A stretch of DNA of 8,807 nt from assembly GCA_012839015.1 (NCBI GenBank), contig DUOF01000120.1:1-8807 (forward strand), given 5' to 3'. A model generated the notes under the pieces. That model had not been told where the DNA came from. It was given only the letters and a program-made list of their open reading frames with translations, and did no database searches. Source of the stretch: a bacterium. Its GTDB lineage: Bacteria; Bacillota_I; Bacilli_A; RFN20; DUOF01. Both the position numbers and the translations under genes were made by a program. This document shows, piece after piece, positions 1 through 6,308 of this stretch (the first letter of the stretch is position 1; each line of letters starts with the position of its first letter).

Positions 1-105
1 AACTCACTTGTAATATATAATTCTGTATGTGTTTGCAGGGAGAGTCATCAAGTGACTTAGAATAAAACGCTATGATATTAAGAAAATATATAGGAGGTGT
101 AGGTA

Positions 106-273
106 ATGGCAGTACCATTTAGAAGAACTTCTAAATCAGCAAAAGGAAAAAGAAGATCACACGAAAAACTAACTGTACCTAACTTAATCGAGTGTGCTAA
201 CTGTGGTGAAAAAATAAAATCTCACATAGTTTGCCCAAGTTGTGGTTATTATGACGGTAAGAAAGTAAAATAA
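106..273 (+). CDS. rpmF: 50S ribosomal protein L32 (zinc-binding form)
   Basis: A 55-residue protein of the large ribosomal subunit. It opens with MAVPFRRTSK and a basic stretch (SAKGKRRSHEK), as L32 proteins do, and has two CxxC pairs (C30/C33 and C43/C46) that form the zinc ribbon of the four-cysteine L32 type. The length is normal for the family. The ATG at 106 follows an AGGAGG Shine-Dalgarno at 92-97. The gene is too short to stand out among longer reading frames but is unmistakable. A possible -10 (TATGAT, 71-76) lies upstream, but I see no convincing -35, so it may be co-transcribed with a gene left of the window; L32 is often preceded by a DUF177/YceD gene. The 105 bases before the start hold no gene I can support. 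A terminator overlaps the stop codon. Confidence 0.97.
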   Translation: MAVPFRRTSKSAKGKRRSHEKLTVPNLIECANCGEKIKSHIVCPSCGYYDGKKVK

Positions 274-297
274 GAAATAGCAATATTTCTTTTTTTT
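272..297 (+). terminator. Intrinsic terminator of rpmF
   Basis: An 8-bp perfect stem, AAGAAATA (272-279) with TATTTCTT (284-291), closes on a GCAA tetraloop of the stable GNRA class. It runs straight into a T tract that reaches 297. The stem is AT-rich, but its position overlapping the rpmF stop codon and the uninterrupted T run make it a classic factor-independent terminator. Confidence 0.85.
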
Positions 298-331
298 AAT
301 CGTTACCTAAAAAAATTACTTGCATAAAGTA

Positions 332-360
332 TTTATATATTGAATAAAAAATGATATAGT
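332..360 (+). promoter_or_regulatory. Putative promoter of ruvX-DUF1292
   Basis: An extended -10 element, TGA followed by TATAGT (352-360), lies 32 bases before the ruvX start codon. A weak -35 (TTTATA, 332-337) sits 17 bases upstream of the hexamer. The position between the rpmF terminator and the ruvX Shine-Dalgarno (381-387) is right for a primary sigma factor promoter. The poor -35 keeps this tentative. Confidence 0.45.
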
Positions 361-392
361 TGCCAACATATATAAGCATTAAGGGGGTAGTC

Positions 393-821
393 ATGATAAA
401 TAAGAGAGTTTTAGGTCTAGACTTAGGATCAAGAACACTGGGAATTGCTCTTTCAGATTCTCTAGGTATGATTGCTAGTGGCTTAGAAACCTATAAATTT
501 AAAGATAATGATTATGGCAGTGCCCTTAAACGTGTAAAAGAGATTTGTGAAGAGAAACAAGTCGGGTTAATAGTTTTGGGTTTACCAAAACACATGAACA
601 ATGATGTCGGTGACAAGGCTAATATCAGTATTGAATTTAAAAGTATGATTGAAAATGAAATAGGTATTAAAGTAGTACTTTTAGATGAGAGATGGAGTAC
701 TACCCTGGCAGAAAAAAGACTCATCAGTGCCAATGTATCAAGAAAGAAAAGAAAAGAAATTATTGATAAGATGGCTGCGGTAGTCATATTACAAGACTAC
801 CTAGACAGTACAGGAGGATAA
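393..821 (+). CDS. ruvX: Holliday junction resolvase-like protein RuvX/YqgF, pre-16S rRNA nuclease
   Basis: A 142-residue cytoplasmic RNase H-fold protein of the YqgF/RuvX family. Members process the 5' end of pre-16S rRNA; a role as a Holliday junction resolvase was proposed earlier. Family motifs appear in order: LGLDLGSRTLGIALSD (7-22, with D10), VLGLPKHMNN (61-70), LLDERWSTT (96-104, with E99) and IIDKMAAVVILQDYL (123-137, with D125). D10, E99 and D125 are the expected acidic metal-binding residues. The start is ATG 393, because AAGGGGG at 381-387 sits five bases before it. An in-frame TTG at 360 would add eleven unconserved residues, lacks a binding site and overlaps the putative -10. 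The DUF1292 gene follows after four bases, and its Shine-Dalgarno lies inside the end of ruvX, which suggests coupling. The pairing is conserved in Bacillus (yrrK-yrzB). Confidence 0.95.
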   Translation: MINKRVLGLDLGSRTLGIALSDSLGMIASGLETYKFKDNDYGSALKRVKEICEEKQVGLIVLGLPKHMNNDVGDKANISIEFKSMIENEIGIKVVLLDERWSTTLAEKRLISANVSRKKRKEIIDKMAAVVILQDYLDSTGG

Positions 822-825
822 ACAT

Positions 826-1071
826 ATGGAAGATAAGATTGTTATAACTAGAGAAGATGGCAAAGAAGTAGAGATGACAGTATTATTCACTTTTACTAGT
901 GAAGAATATGGCTTTGATTATGTACTTTATTATGATGAAGAAGGCGAAAGTGAAGAAGTTATGGCTTTCAGATATGATGAAGAAAGTGGTAAACTTAGTG
1001 AAATCGAAAGTGACGAAGAATGGGAAATGGTAAGTGAAGTTTATGAAGCATTCATGGAGGAAACTGAGTAG
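826..1071 (+). CDS. DUF1292 (YrzB-like) small acidic protein
   Basis: An 81-residue, very acidic protein: I count 29 Asp/Glu against 5 Lys/Arg. It matches the DUF1292 family by its opening (a short hydrophobic strand followed by a charged EDGKE turn), the FTFTSEEYGFDYVLYYDEE segment and the EDEEWEMVSEVYE-like end. The molecular function of the family is unknown, and I see no catalytic motif, signal or membrane segment. The start is ATG 826, preceded by GGAGG at 813-817, which lies inside the last codons of ruvX four bases upstream; the two genes therefore form one transcription unit and are probably translationally coupled. In Bacillus the same family lies beside the ruvX homologue and a little upstream of greA. 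This window keeps that order but lacks the intervening genes. I see no convincing terminator after it. Confidence 0.92.
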   Translation: MEDKIVITREDGKEVEMTVLFTFTSEEYGFDYVLYYDEEGESEEVMAFRYDEESGKLSEIESDEEWEMVSEVYEAFMEETE

Positions 1072-1105
1072 TTTCCAACATAAAACAATATTTGAAGGAT
1101 TGTTG

Positions 1106-1134
1106 TTGTCAGGCATTTTATTTAATGCTATAAT
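1106..1134 (+). promoter_or_regulatory. Strong sigma-A type promoter of greA
   Basis: TTGTCA (1106-1111) and a perfect TATAAT (1129-1134) are separated by exactly 17 bases. A TGC immediately before the hexamer adds the extended -10 motif. Transcription should begin near 1141, leaving about 20 bases of leader that contain the AAGGAG binding site (1148-1153). This is the best promoter in the window. Confidence 0.9.
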
Positions 1135-1160
1135 CAACGGCGACATTAAGGAGTGAAATT

Positions 1161-1628
1161 ATGGAAAAAATTAAATTAACCGCTGAAGGTGTAGAAAAAC
1201 TTCAAGCAGAATATAGATATTTGTTAGACGTAGTAAGACCAGAAGTTACTAGAGAATTAGTAGAAGCTAGATCACTTGGTGATCTTTCTGAGAATGCAGA
1301 GTACGACGCTGCTAGAGAAAGACAAGGGAAAGTAGAATCTAGAGTTTTAGAAATTGAGGCTATTCTTAGCAACTATGAACTTATAAAAGCTAATGGTACT
1401 AGTAAAAAGGTTGGTATTGGTAGTTTTGTCACTATTAAAGATTTAACACTAGATCTGACCGAAGAGTATGAAATTGTTGGTAATGTAGAGGCTGATCCTC
1501 TTGCTCACCGTATTTCTAGTGAGTCACCTTTAGCTAAAGCGGTTATCGGTGCTAAGGCTGGAGATATAGTAGAAGTTGAAGCCCCAGTTCCATACAAAGT
1601 CGAAATAATTAAATTAGGTAAAAAGTAA
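1161..1628 (+). CDS. greA: Transcription elongation factor GreA
   Basis: A 155-residue GreA, close to the usual length of about 158. It enters the RNA polymerase secondary channel and stimulates cleavage of backtracked transcripts. The N-terminal antiparallel coiled coil spans about residues 1-75. Its tip carries the invariant acidic pair in ARSLGDLSENAEYDAAR: D41 and E44, at the same positions as in E. coli GreA. The C-terminal FKBP-like domain covers about 80-155 and includes ISSESPLAKAVIGAKAGD. The start is ATG 1161, with AAGGAG at 1148-1153. The gene has its own consensus promoter and terminator and should be transcribed alone, at a high constitutive level. It is often found near the ruvX-DUF1292 pair in Firmicutes. 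Confidence 0.98.
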   Translation: MEKIKLTAEGVEKLQAEYRYLLDVVRPEVTRELVEARSLGDLSENAEYDAARERQGKVESRVLEIEAILSNYELIKANGTSKKVGIGSFVTIKDLTLDLTEEYEIVGNVEADPLAHRISSESPLAKAVIGAKAGDIVEVEAPVPYKVEIIKLGKK

Positions 1629-1658
1629 AACTTTTACAAGACTTTAATAATATAGAAT

Positions 1659-1682
1659 AGTATCTCTAGTAGATACTTTTTT
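1659..1682 (+). terminator. Intrinsic terminator of greA
   Basis: A perfect 7-bp stem, AGTATCT (1659-1665) with AGATACT (1671-1677), has a 5-base loop, and a run of six T covers 1677-1682. It separates greA from the competence genes, so comEA should need its own promoter within 1683-1737. Confidence 0.88.
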
Positions 1683-1703
1683 ATTTGTAGGATTAAGAGT
1701 GTA

Positions 1704-1730
1704 TTTCCCTTATTAAATAGATAAGGGGGA
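1704..1730 (+). promoter_or_regulatory. RNA hairpin sequestering the comEA ribosome binding site
   Basis: Bases 1704-1713 (TTTCCCTTAT) pair with 1721-1730 (ATAAGGGGGA) across a 7-base loop: eight Watson-Crick pairs, including three G-C, plus two G-U wobbles. The 3' arm contains the whole comEA Shine-Dalgarno (AAGGGGGA, 1723-1730), seven bases before the ATG. If the leader is transcribed, the binding site is paired unless something opens it. The core, CCCTTAT-N7-ATAAGGG, could instead be a DNA operator. There is no T tract after it, so it is not a terminator. Confidence 0.6.
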
Positions 1731-1737
1731 ATAGAAT

Positions 1738-2256
1738 ATGAAAGTTATTATTATAGTAGCTATCTTTACAATTGTGTATGTACTTGGGATGGATGTGGCT
1801 AATAAGTATATTAGCCAGATACCTTCTAACAGTATTGTTGATGTGGAACATCAAAAACAAACTTTATCTGTATCAATAAGGGGTGCGATAAGCTATCCGG
1901 GATCTTTTGAAGTAGAGAGCAACTCCAATCTAAATACTCTTATCGCTCTAGCAGGAGGTTTAACGTCCAATGCCGATATGAGTGCGATAAATACCTCTGT
2001 AATTTTACAAAATGGCCAAGACTACTATATTCCATATGTAAACTATGACAGTAATAACGTAAGTATTAAAGTATCAATAAATACTGCTAGTGGTGAACTG
2101 TTACAAACTTTGCCTAATATCGGAGAAGTATACGCCAGAAGGATCATTGAATACCGTAATAATCGGGGTGATTTCAAAACGATTGAAGAAATCCAGAATG
2201 TAAACGGGATTGGCAAAGCAACCTTTGAAAAACTTAAAGATTTAATTTGTTTATAG
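1738..2256 (+). CDS. comEA: ComEA competence DNA receptor
   Basis: A 172-residue membrane-anchored protein that binds double-stranded DNA outside the cell and passes it to the ComEC channel during natural transformation. A single N-terminal membrane segment spans about residues 3-17. An SLBB-type domain covers about 44-100 (VSIRGAISYPGSF ... LIALAGGLT). The C-terminal double helix-hairpin-helix DNA-binding region (112-170) begins with the typical VSINTAS and shows both hairpins, LPNIGEVYARRIIEYR (125-140) and VNGIGKATFEKL (155-166). The domain order and length are those of full Gram-positive ComEA. The start is ATG 1738, seven bases after AAGGGGGA, and that site lies inside a stable inverted repeat. 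comEC begins at the base after its stop codon. The dCMP deaminase gene comEB, which separates the two in Bacillus, is absent. Confidence 0.95.
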   Translation: MKVIIIVAIFTIVYVLGMDVANKYISQIPSNSIVDVEHQKQTLSVSIRGAISYPGSFEVESNSNLNTLIALAGGLTSNADMSAINTSVILQNGQDYYIPYVNYDSNNVSIKVSINTASGELLQTLPNIGEVYARRIIEYRNNRGDFKTIEEIQNVNGIGKATFEKLKDLICL

Positions 2257-4284
2257 ATGTTAGTCTTTCTTCTAATATTACTAGGTTTACTTAGTGTTTT
2301 ATTCTACTATCAAACACTTAGTCTTTTTTTACTGTTACTAGGATACCTAGTAATAGTATTTACCAAACTGACTAAAAAGGAACTAGGAGTCTTACTTCTT
2401 TTTGCAGGAGTATTTATAATCATCAACTATAACTTCTATAAAGAAAATGAAGTAAGTGATAGTTACTACTACGAAGTACATGAAGTTAAAGAGAAGTACT
2501 TGATCGTTAGTCAAAATGACAATTACTATTTACTTAACTATGAAGACATAGAAATTAATAGATTAGATATTATCTTTAGTGTAGCTAACAAGGAGAGTAT
2601 TAAAGGTACTTATAATGAATTTTATAACTACCTAAATAAACAAAGGGTATATTCTCGCTTAGATAGTAATGAATTTGAGGTTGTTAAAGACGGCAATAAC
2701 CTGTTTGAACTAGTTAAAATTAAATTGCTAGAGGGGAGAAACAAGGAGAGTGTTAGTTATTTAAATCTTATTTTATTTAATAAAAAGGAAACCTTTAATA
2801 AAACTTTATTTACTAACTTTAGCTTACTATCATGTAGTCACTTACTAGTAGTTTCAGGTTTTCATCTTTCTTTGTTATTTAAAGTAATAGATAAGATATT
2901 AATAAAATTTAGAATAGAGAAGGGGAACCTTCTCGTAAGTAGTATTCTTGTTAGTATCTATTTAGCAATGCTAAATTTCTCAGTGTCTAGTTTTAGGGCG
3001 TTTCTTTATCATATCTTTAAGAGGTTTAATAAGAAGATTGATTTTGAATTAAGCAATCAAGAGCTTTTAGGAGCGATCGGGGTAACTTTTTTGTTTATAA
3101 ATCCCGGATATATCTTTAACTATAGTTTTCTCTATTCTTTTTTATTTGCTTATGCTGTTGAAATCATAGTAAACCTAACTAAATATCAAGTAAAAGGTAA
3201 CAAAGGATTTGAACTTGCTTTTAATATGTTTCTTATAAGTATTCCGATTATATTGTTAAATAGTTATGAGTTAAATGTCTTAACTCTAATAGTAATTATT
3301 TTGATTAGCAAACCTATTGGCTATTTGTTTATCTTTTCTTTTATTACTTTGTTTCTAAGTAAGTTTGATCTAATCTACCGACTCATTATGAATGTATTTA
3401 ATAATTTAGTTAACCTTATTGAGAGTAAGAGTGTTTACCTAGTATTTGGTAAACCTAGTCTTATTTTCCTGATTGGTTATTTCTTAATTCTAATCTTTTA
3501 TCTTATTAGTAAAGAGAGTAAAAATAAGTTAAATGAATACAAGTATTTAATATGTTTAGCATTCCTTTTAATCATTCAGTACTCCTTGCCATGTCTTAAC
3601 TCAAATGAGCGAGTCACTTTTTTAAATGTTGGACAAGGTGACTGTGTGGTCCTATTTATACCTCGTAGCAAGCAGGCGGTACTAATCGATGTTGGGGGTT
3701 CTAAATACAGCGATATAGCTACTAGTAAAATAATCCCTTATTTAAAGAGTAAGGGGGTTAATGTAATTGATAAAGTTATCATTACTCATGATGACTTTGA
3801 TCATTCTGGTTCTCTTCCTAGTTTAATTAGTAACTTCAAGGTTAAGGAAGTAATTAATGATTCAATGATTGAGAGAGTAAAAATTGGTAATAAGAAGTTT
3901 AGTAATTTAAATATAAATGATAAAAGGGATAATGATGGGAGTATCGTACTTTATGGGGAGTATCTAGGTTTAAACTTTCTTTTTACCGGTGATATATCAG
4001 TCCCTATAGAAGAAAGACTAATAAGTGAATATAATCTAGAAGTAGATATCTTAAAGGTATCACATCACGGATCTAAGAACTCGACTAGCGAAGTGTTCCT
4101 AAGAGAAATAGAACCTTCACTTGCTATTATAAGTTCTGGTGTTAATAACTACGGACACCCAAGCAAGGAGGTACTAGATAGACTAAGACAAAATAACATC
4201 CCCTATTTAAGAACTGATATAAACAATCATATCTTTATTAGTGAGAGTATATTTACTAAGTTTTACTTAGAGTATTTCAAATAA
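2257..4284 (+). CDS. comEC: ComEC/Rec2 competence DNA channel with metallo-beta-lactamase domain
   Basis: A 675-residue polytopic membrane protein that imports single-stranded transforming DNA. Hydrophobic helices fill about residues 1-57, and a soluble OB-like region follows at about 68-155. The Competence domain begins with CSHLLVVSGFHLS (193-205) and continues as many membrane helices to about 445. The C-terminal metallo-beta-lactamase domain starts at VTFLNVGQGD (453-462). It keeps THDDFDHSG (H511, D513, D515, H516), FTGD (D579), SHHGS (H603, H604) and YGHPS (H634), so the putative nuclease looks intact. The length is slightly below that of Bacillus ComEC. The ATG touches the comEA stop codon with no gap, and I see no good Shine-Dalgarno before it, so translation probably depends on reinitiation after comEA. 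holA follows after 27 bases. Confidence 0.96.
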   Translation: MLVFLLILLGLLSVLFYYQTLSLFLLLLGYLVIVFTKLTKKELGVLLLFAGVFIIINYNFYKENEVSDSYYYEVHEVKEKYLIVSQNDNYYLLNYEDIEINRLDIIFSVANKESIKGTYNEFYNYLNKQRVYSRLDSNEFEVVKDGNNLFELVKIKLLEGRNKESVSYLNLILFNKKETFNKTLFTNFSLLSCSHLLVVSGFHLSLLFKVIDKILIKFRIEKGNLLVSSILVSIYLAMLNFSVSSFRAFLYHIFKRFNKKIDFELSNQELLGAIGVTFLFINPGYIFNYSFLYSFLFAYAVEIIVNLTKYQVKGNKGFELAFNMFLISIPIILLNSYELNVLTLIVIILISKPIGYLFIFSFITLFLSKFDLIYRLIMNVFNNLVNLIESKSVYLVFGKPSLIFLIGYFLILIFYLISKESKNKLNEYKYLICLAFLLIIQYSLPCLNSNERVTFLNVGQGDCVVLFIPRSKQAVLIDVGGSKYSDIATSKIIPYLKSKGVNVIDKVIITHDDFDHSGSLPSLISNFKVKEVINDSMIERVKIGNKKFSNLNINDKRDNDGSIVLYGEYLGLNFLFTGDISVPIEERLISEYNLEVDILKVSHHGSKNSTSEVFLREIEPSLAIISSGVNNYGHPSKEVLDRLRQNNIPYLRTDINNHIFISESIFTKFYLEYFK

Positions 4285-4311
4285 TATGTTAAAATTATCA
4301 AGGTGATATTA

Positions 4312-5280
4312 ATGATTTATGTAGTTTACGGTGAACAATCGATAATGATAAAACAATTCGTTTTGCAAATCGTTAAAGATAATCTAGAAGAAATAAATGA
4401 ATTCAATTTTATAAACTATGACGCTTATAAAACTCCGCTTCATGAAATAGTCAATGATGCAGAGACGATTCCATTTATGTCGAATAAAAAAGTAGTAGTA
4501 GTAAACAATGCTTACTTTTTAGGTAATGAGCGACCTAAACTTGATTTTGAACAAAGTTTTGATGAATTAGAAAGATATCTAGATAATCAGGTTAAGGACA
4601 CTGTTTTAATCTTTACTTATGAAAGTAAAGGATTAAAAGATAGTAAAATCATGAAGAAGATAAAATCTAAAGCTAGTATTAAGAGCGTTACTAGTTTAAA
4701 TGAAAAAGATTTACATACATTAGTAAAGAATATGTTTAAGGAAAGAAAAACTAATATAAGTTATGAAGCCCTTAGTGAGTTAATAAGAAGAGTAGGAAAT
4801 GACTTAATTGGTCTTAGCAATGAAGTAGAAAAACTAAGTGCCTACAAGAATGATCTAAACCTTGAAGATATTAATTTATTAGTTTCTAAGAAACTAGATG
4901 ACAACGTCTTTGAAATGATCGATTATTTATTTCAAAGGAAGTTAGATAAGGTCTTTGAGATTTATAGTGATTTAAAATTAATGGGCAGCGAACCAATTAC
5001 CCTTATAGCACTTGTAGCATCACAAGTTAGGTTCTTATACCAACTTGGGGTTTTGAGTAATAAGGGGTATAGTGAAGCTAAAATAGCTAGTGAACTTAAA
5101 GTTCACCCTTATAGGGTTAAACTAGGTCTTAAGAAGTTAAAGGATACAAACAAAAAAAGACTAGAGACAATGCTATTAGGGCTTAGTGATTTAGATTACA
5201 ACATAAAAACAGGAGTAGTAGATCGCTTTATTGGTTTTGAACTGTTTTTAGTAGAAAGCGCCAAAAAGAGTATTGTTTAA
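4312..5280 (+). CDS. holA: DNA polymerase III delta subunit
   Basis: A 322-residue HolA, the clamp-loader subunit that opens the beta clamp ring during replication. It starts with MIYVVYGEQS and then a run of short strands and helices. The N-terminal part includes FMSNKKVVVVNNAYFL (about 51-66) and DTVLIFTYESKGLKDSKIMKK (about 97-117), typical of the delta N-terminal domain. The middle RRVGNDLIGLSNEVEKLSAY (about 162-181) and a C-terminal helical collar region follow. The length fits the family (about 320-350). ATG 4312 is chosen over an in-frame GTG at 4303, because that GTG lies inside the AAGGTGAT binding site (4300-4307). HolA commonly lies just downstream of comEC in Firmicutes. gpr follows after 33 bases, with no terminator seen. 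Confidence 0.93.
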   Translation: MIYVVYGEQSIMIKQFVLQIVKDNLEEINEFNFINYDAYKTPLHEIVNDAETIPFMSNKKVVVVNNAYFLGNERPKLDFEQSFDELERYLDNQVKDTVLIFTYESKGLKDSKIMKKIKSKASIKSVTSLNEKDLHTLVKNMFKERKTNISYEALSELIRRVGNDLIGLSNEVEKLSAYKNDLNLEDINLLVSKKLDDNVFEMIDYLFQRKLDKVFEIYSDLKLMGSEPITLIALVASQVRFLYQLGVLSNKGYSEAKIASELKVHPYRVKLGLKKLKDTNKKRLETMLLGLSDLDYNIKTGVVDRFIGFELFLVESAKKSIV

Positions 5281-5313
5281 GTAAAACCTACTAATACTAA
5301 CACAGGTGATAAT

Positions 5314-6246
5314 ATGGAAATAGATTTAAGTAGGTTTAGTCCTCGGACTGACTTAATTGATGAAGTAGTTTTAGATACTAAAACTACTAATGAATATGTA
5401 ATGAGTAGTAAACAGTATCAAGATGTGTTTATTAATTTTGTTGATATCTTAAGCGAAAATAATCAGTTTAATAAAAAGGTTGGTAGTTATGTCTCAATTG
5501 AGTATAACAACTTAGAAGATAAGTATAACCGTGATACAGTCAAGGAAGTAGTTACAGAAAACCTAAAACAAATCATGAGTAAGTATGAACTAACTCAAGA
5601 TGACAAGGTATTAGTAGTAGGACTAGGTAATCAGCAGTTTATGGCAGATGCTCTAGGACCGATGAGTGCTAAAGAGGTGATCGTTACTAGCCATATTTTT
5701 GAATTTGATCCTGAATCTATAAAGCCGGGTACTAAAGCAGTCTCCTTGCTTATCCCAGGTGTTATGGGTCAAACAGGAATGGAGACTGCTGATATAGTAA
5801 AATCAGTAGCAAGTCATTTGAAACCTAGTCTAATTATCTTAATAGATGCACTTGCTACTAGAAGCATAGCTAGAGTTAACAAAGTCATTCAAATAACCGA
5901 TACTGGTATAGCACCAGGAAGCGGGATTGGTAATAATAGAAAGGCTCTAAGTTATGAATATTTAAATGCTCCATGTATTGCAATTGGTGTAGCTACCGTA
6001 GTAGGCGCTAGTTCAATAGTTGATGAAACATTAAGTTTTCTAGAAAAGATTTATGGTCCGATGCCCCTTAATGATCCCTTATATAGAGATATGTCTAGAC
6101 TTCAAATAATTAGTGAGGTACTAGATGAAAAAGGTTTAAACATGATAGTAACACCAAAACAAATAGATGAGGACGTTAATAATTTATCTGTAGTTCTAGG
6201 TGAGGCTATTAATGAGGCCTTACATGTTAATAGAAGTATGTTATAA
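5314..6246 (+). CDS. gpr: Germination protease GPR (spore protease)
   Basis: A 310-residue member of the GPR family (MEROPS A25), which degrades small acid-soluble spore proteins in the germinating spore. Strong family stretches are VVGLGNQQFMADALGPM (101-117), PGVMGQTGMET (148-158), IILIDALATRSIARVN (174-189), QITDTGIAPGSGIGNNRK (193-210) and MIVTPKQID (277-285). The two catalytic aspartates known from Bacillus GPR correspond to D112 and D178. The N-terminal RFSPRTDL (7-14) resembles the zymogen self-processing site, so the protein is probably made as an inactive precursor. It is about 50-60 residues shorter than Bacillus GPR, mainly from a missing segment between about 247 and 265, as in many clostridial forms. 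The start is ATG 5314, after AGGTGAT (5304-5310). In relatives the gene is made in the forespore; I see no clear forespore promoter here. Confidence 0.97.
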   Translation: MEIDLSRFSPRTDLIDEVVLDTKTTNEYVMSSKQYQDVFINFVDILSENNQFNKKVGSYVSIEYNNLEDKYNRDTVKEVVTENLKQIMSKYELTQDDKVLVVGLGNQQFMADALGPMSAKEVIVTSHIFEFDPESIKPGTKAVSLLIPGVMGQTGMETADIVKSVASHLKPSLIILIDALATRSIARVNKVIQITDTGIAPGSGIGNNRKALSYEYLNAPCIAIGVATVVGASSIVDETLSFLEKIYGPMPLNDPLYRDMSRLQIISEVLDEKGLNMIVTPKQIDEDVNNLSVVLGEAINEALHVNRSML

Positions 6247-6284
6247 AACTTATTTTCGACATATTTTTAGCATAGAACAGTATA

Positions 6285-6300
6285 TCCTTTAAATAAAGGA
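6285..6300 (+). promoter_or_regulatory. Small hairpin covering the ribosome binding site of the 90-residue gene
   Basis: TCCTTT (6285-6290) pairs perfectly with AAAGGA (6295-6300) across the loop AAAT. The 3' arm is the Shine-Dalgarno (AAAGGAG, 6295-6301) of the gene starting at 6309. Six pairs are modest and could be chance, but it is the second Shine-Dalgarno in the window held in a stem. There is no T tract, so it is not a terminator. Confidence 0.4.
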
Positions 6301-6308
6301 GAGATTAG

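Noticed and set aside
16..21. TATAAT near the left edge as an rpmF promoter
   Set aside because: The hexamer is perfect, but its -35 would lie outside the window, so it cannot be judged.
43..57. AGTCA/TGACT hairpin before rpmF
   Set aside because: It has only five pairs and no T tract or link to the binding site; it is within chance.
1..60. Open frame from the left edge to TAG at 58-60, possibly the end of an upstream gene
   Set aside because: The twenty residues are cysteine-rich and do not resemble the DUF177 protein usually found before rpmF. It may be intergenic.
360..392. TTG start for ruvX eleven codons upstream
   Set aside because: It has no Shine-Dalgarno, the extra residues match nothing in the family, and it overlaps the putative -10 element. 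ATG 393 has AAGGGGG at ideal spacing.
512..787. Antisense open frames (also near 883-1146, 6380-6589 and 6970-7188)
   Set aside because: They mirror well-identified genes on the + strand, have low-complexity translations and lack binding sites.
1084..1104. AACAAT/ATTGTT inverted repeat after the DUF1292 gene as a terminator
   Set aside because: It is AT-rich with a nine-base loop, is followed by GTTGTC rather than a T run, and runs into the greA -35 region.
4303..4311. GTG start for holA
   Set aside because: This GTG is part of the AAGGTGAT binding site of the ATG at 4312.
5270..5299. GTATT-N16-CTAATACTA as a forespore promoter for gpr
   Set aside because: Both boxes match poorly, and the transcript start would fall inside the gpr binding site.
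6270..6297. Sigma-F/G-like GCATA (6270-6274) before the 90-residue gene
   Set aside because: A -10 at the right distance would place the transcript start downstream of the Shine-Dalgarno.
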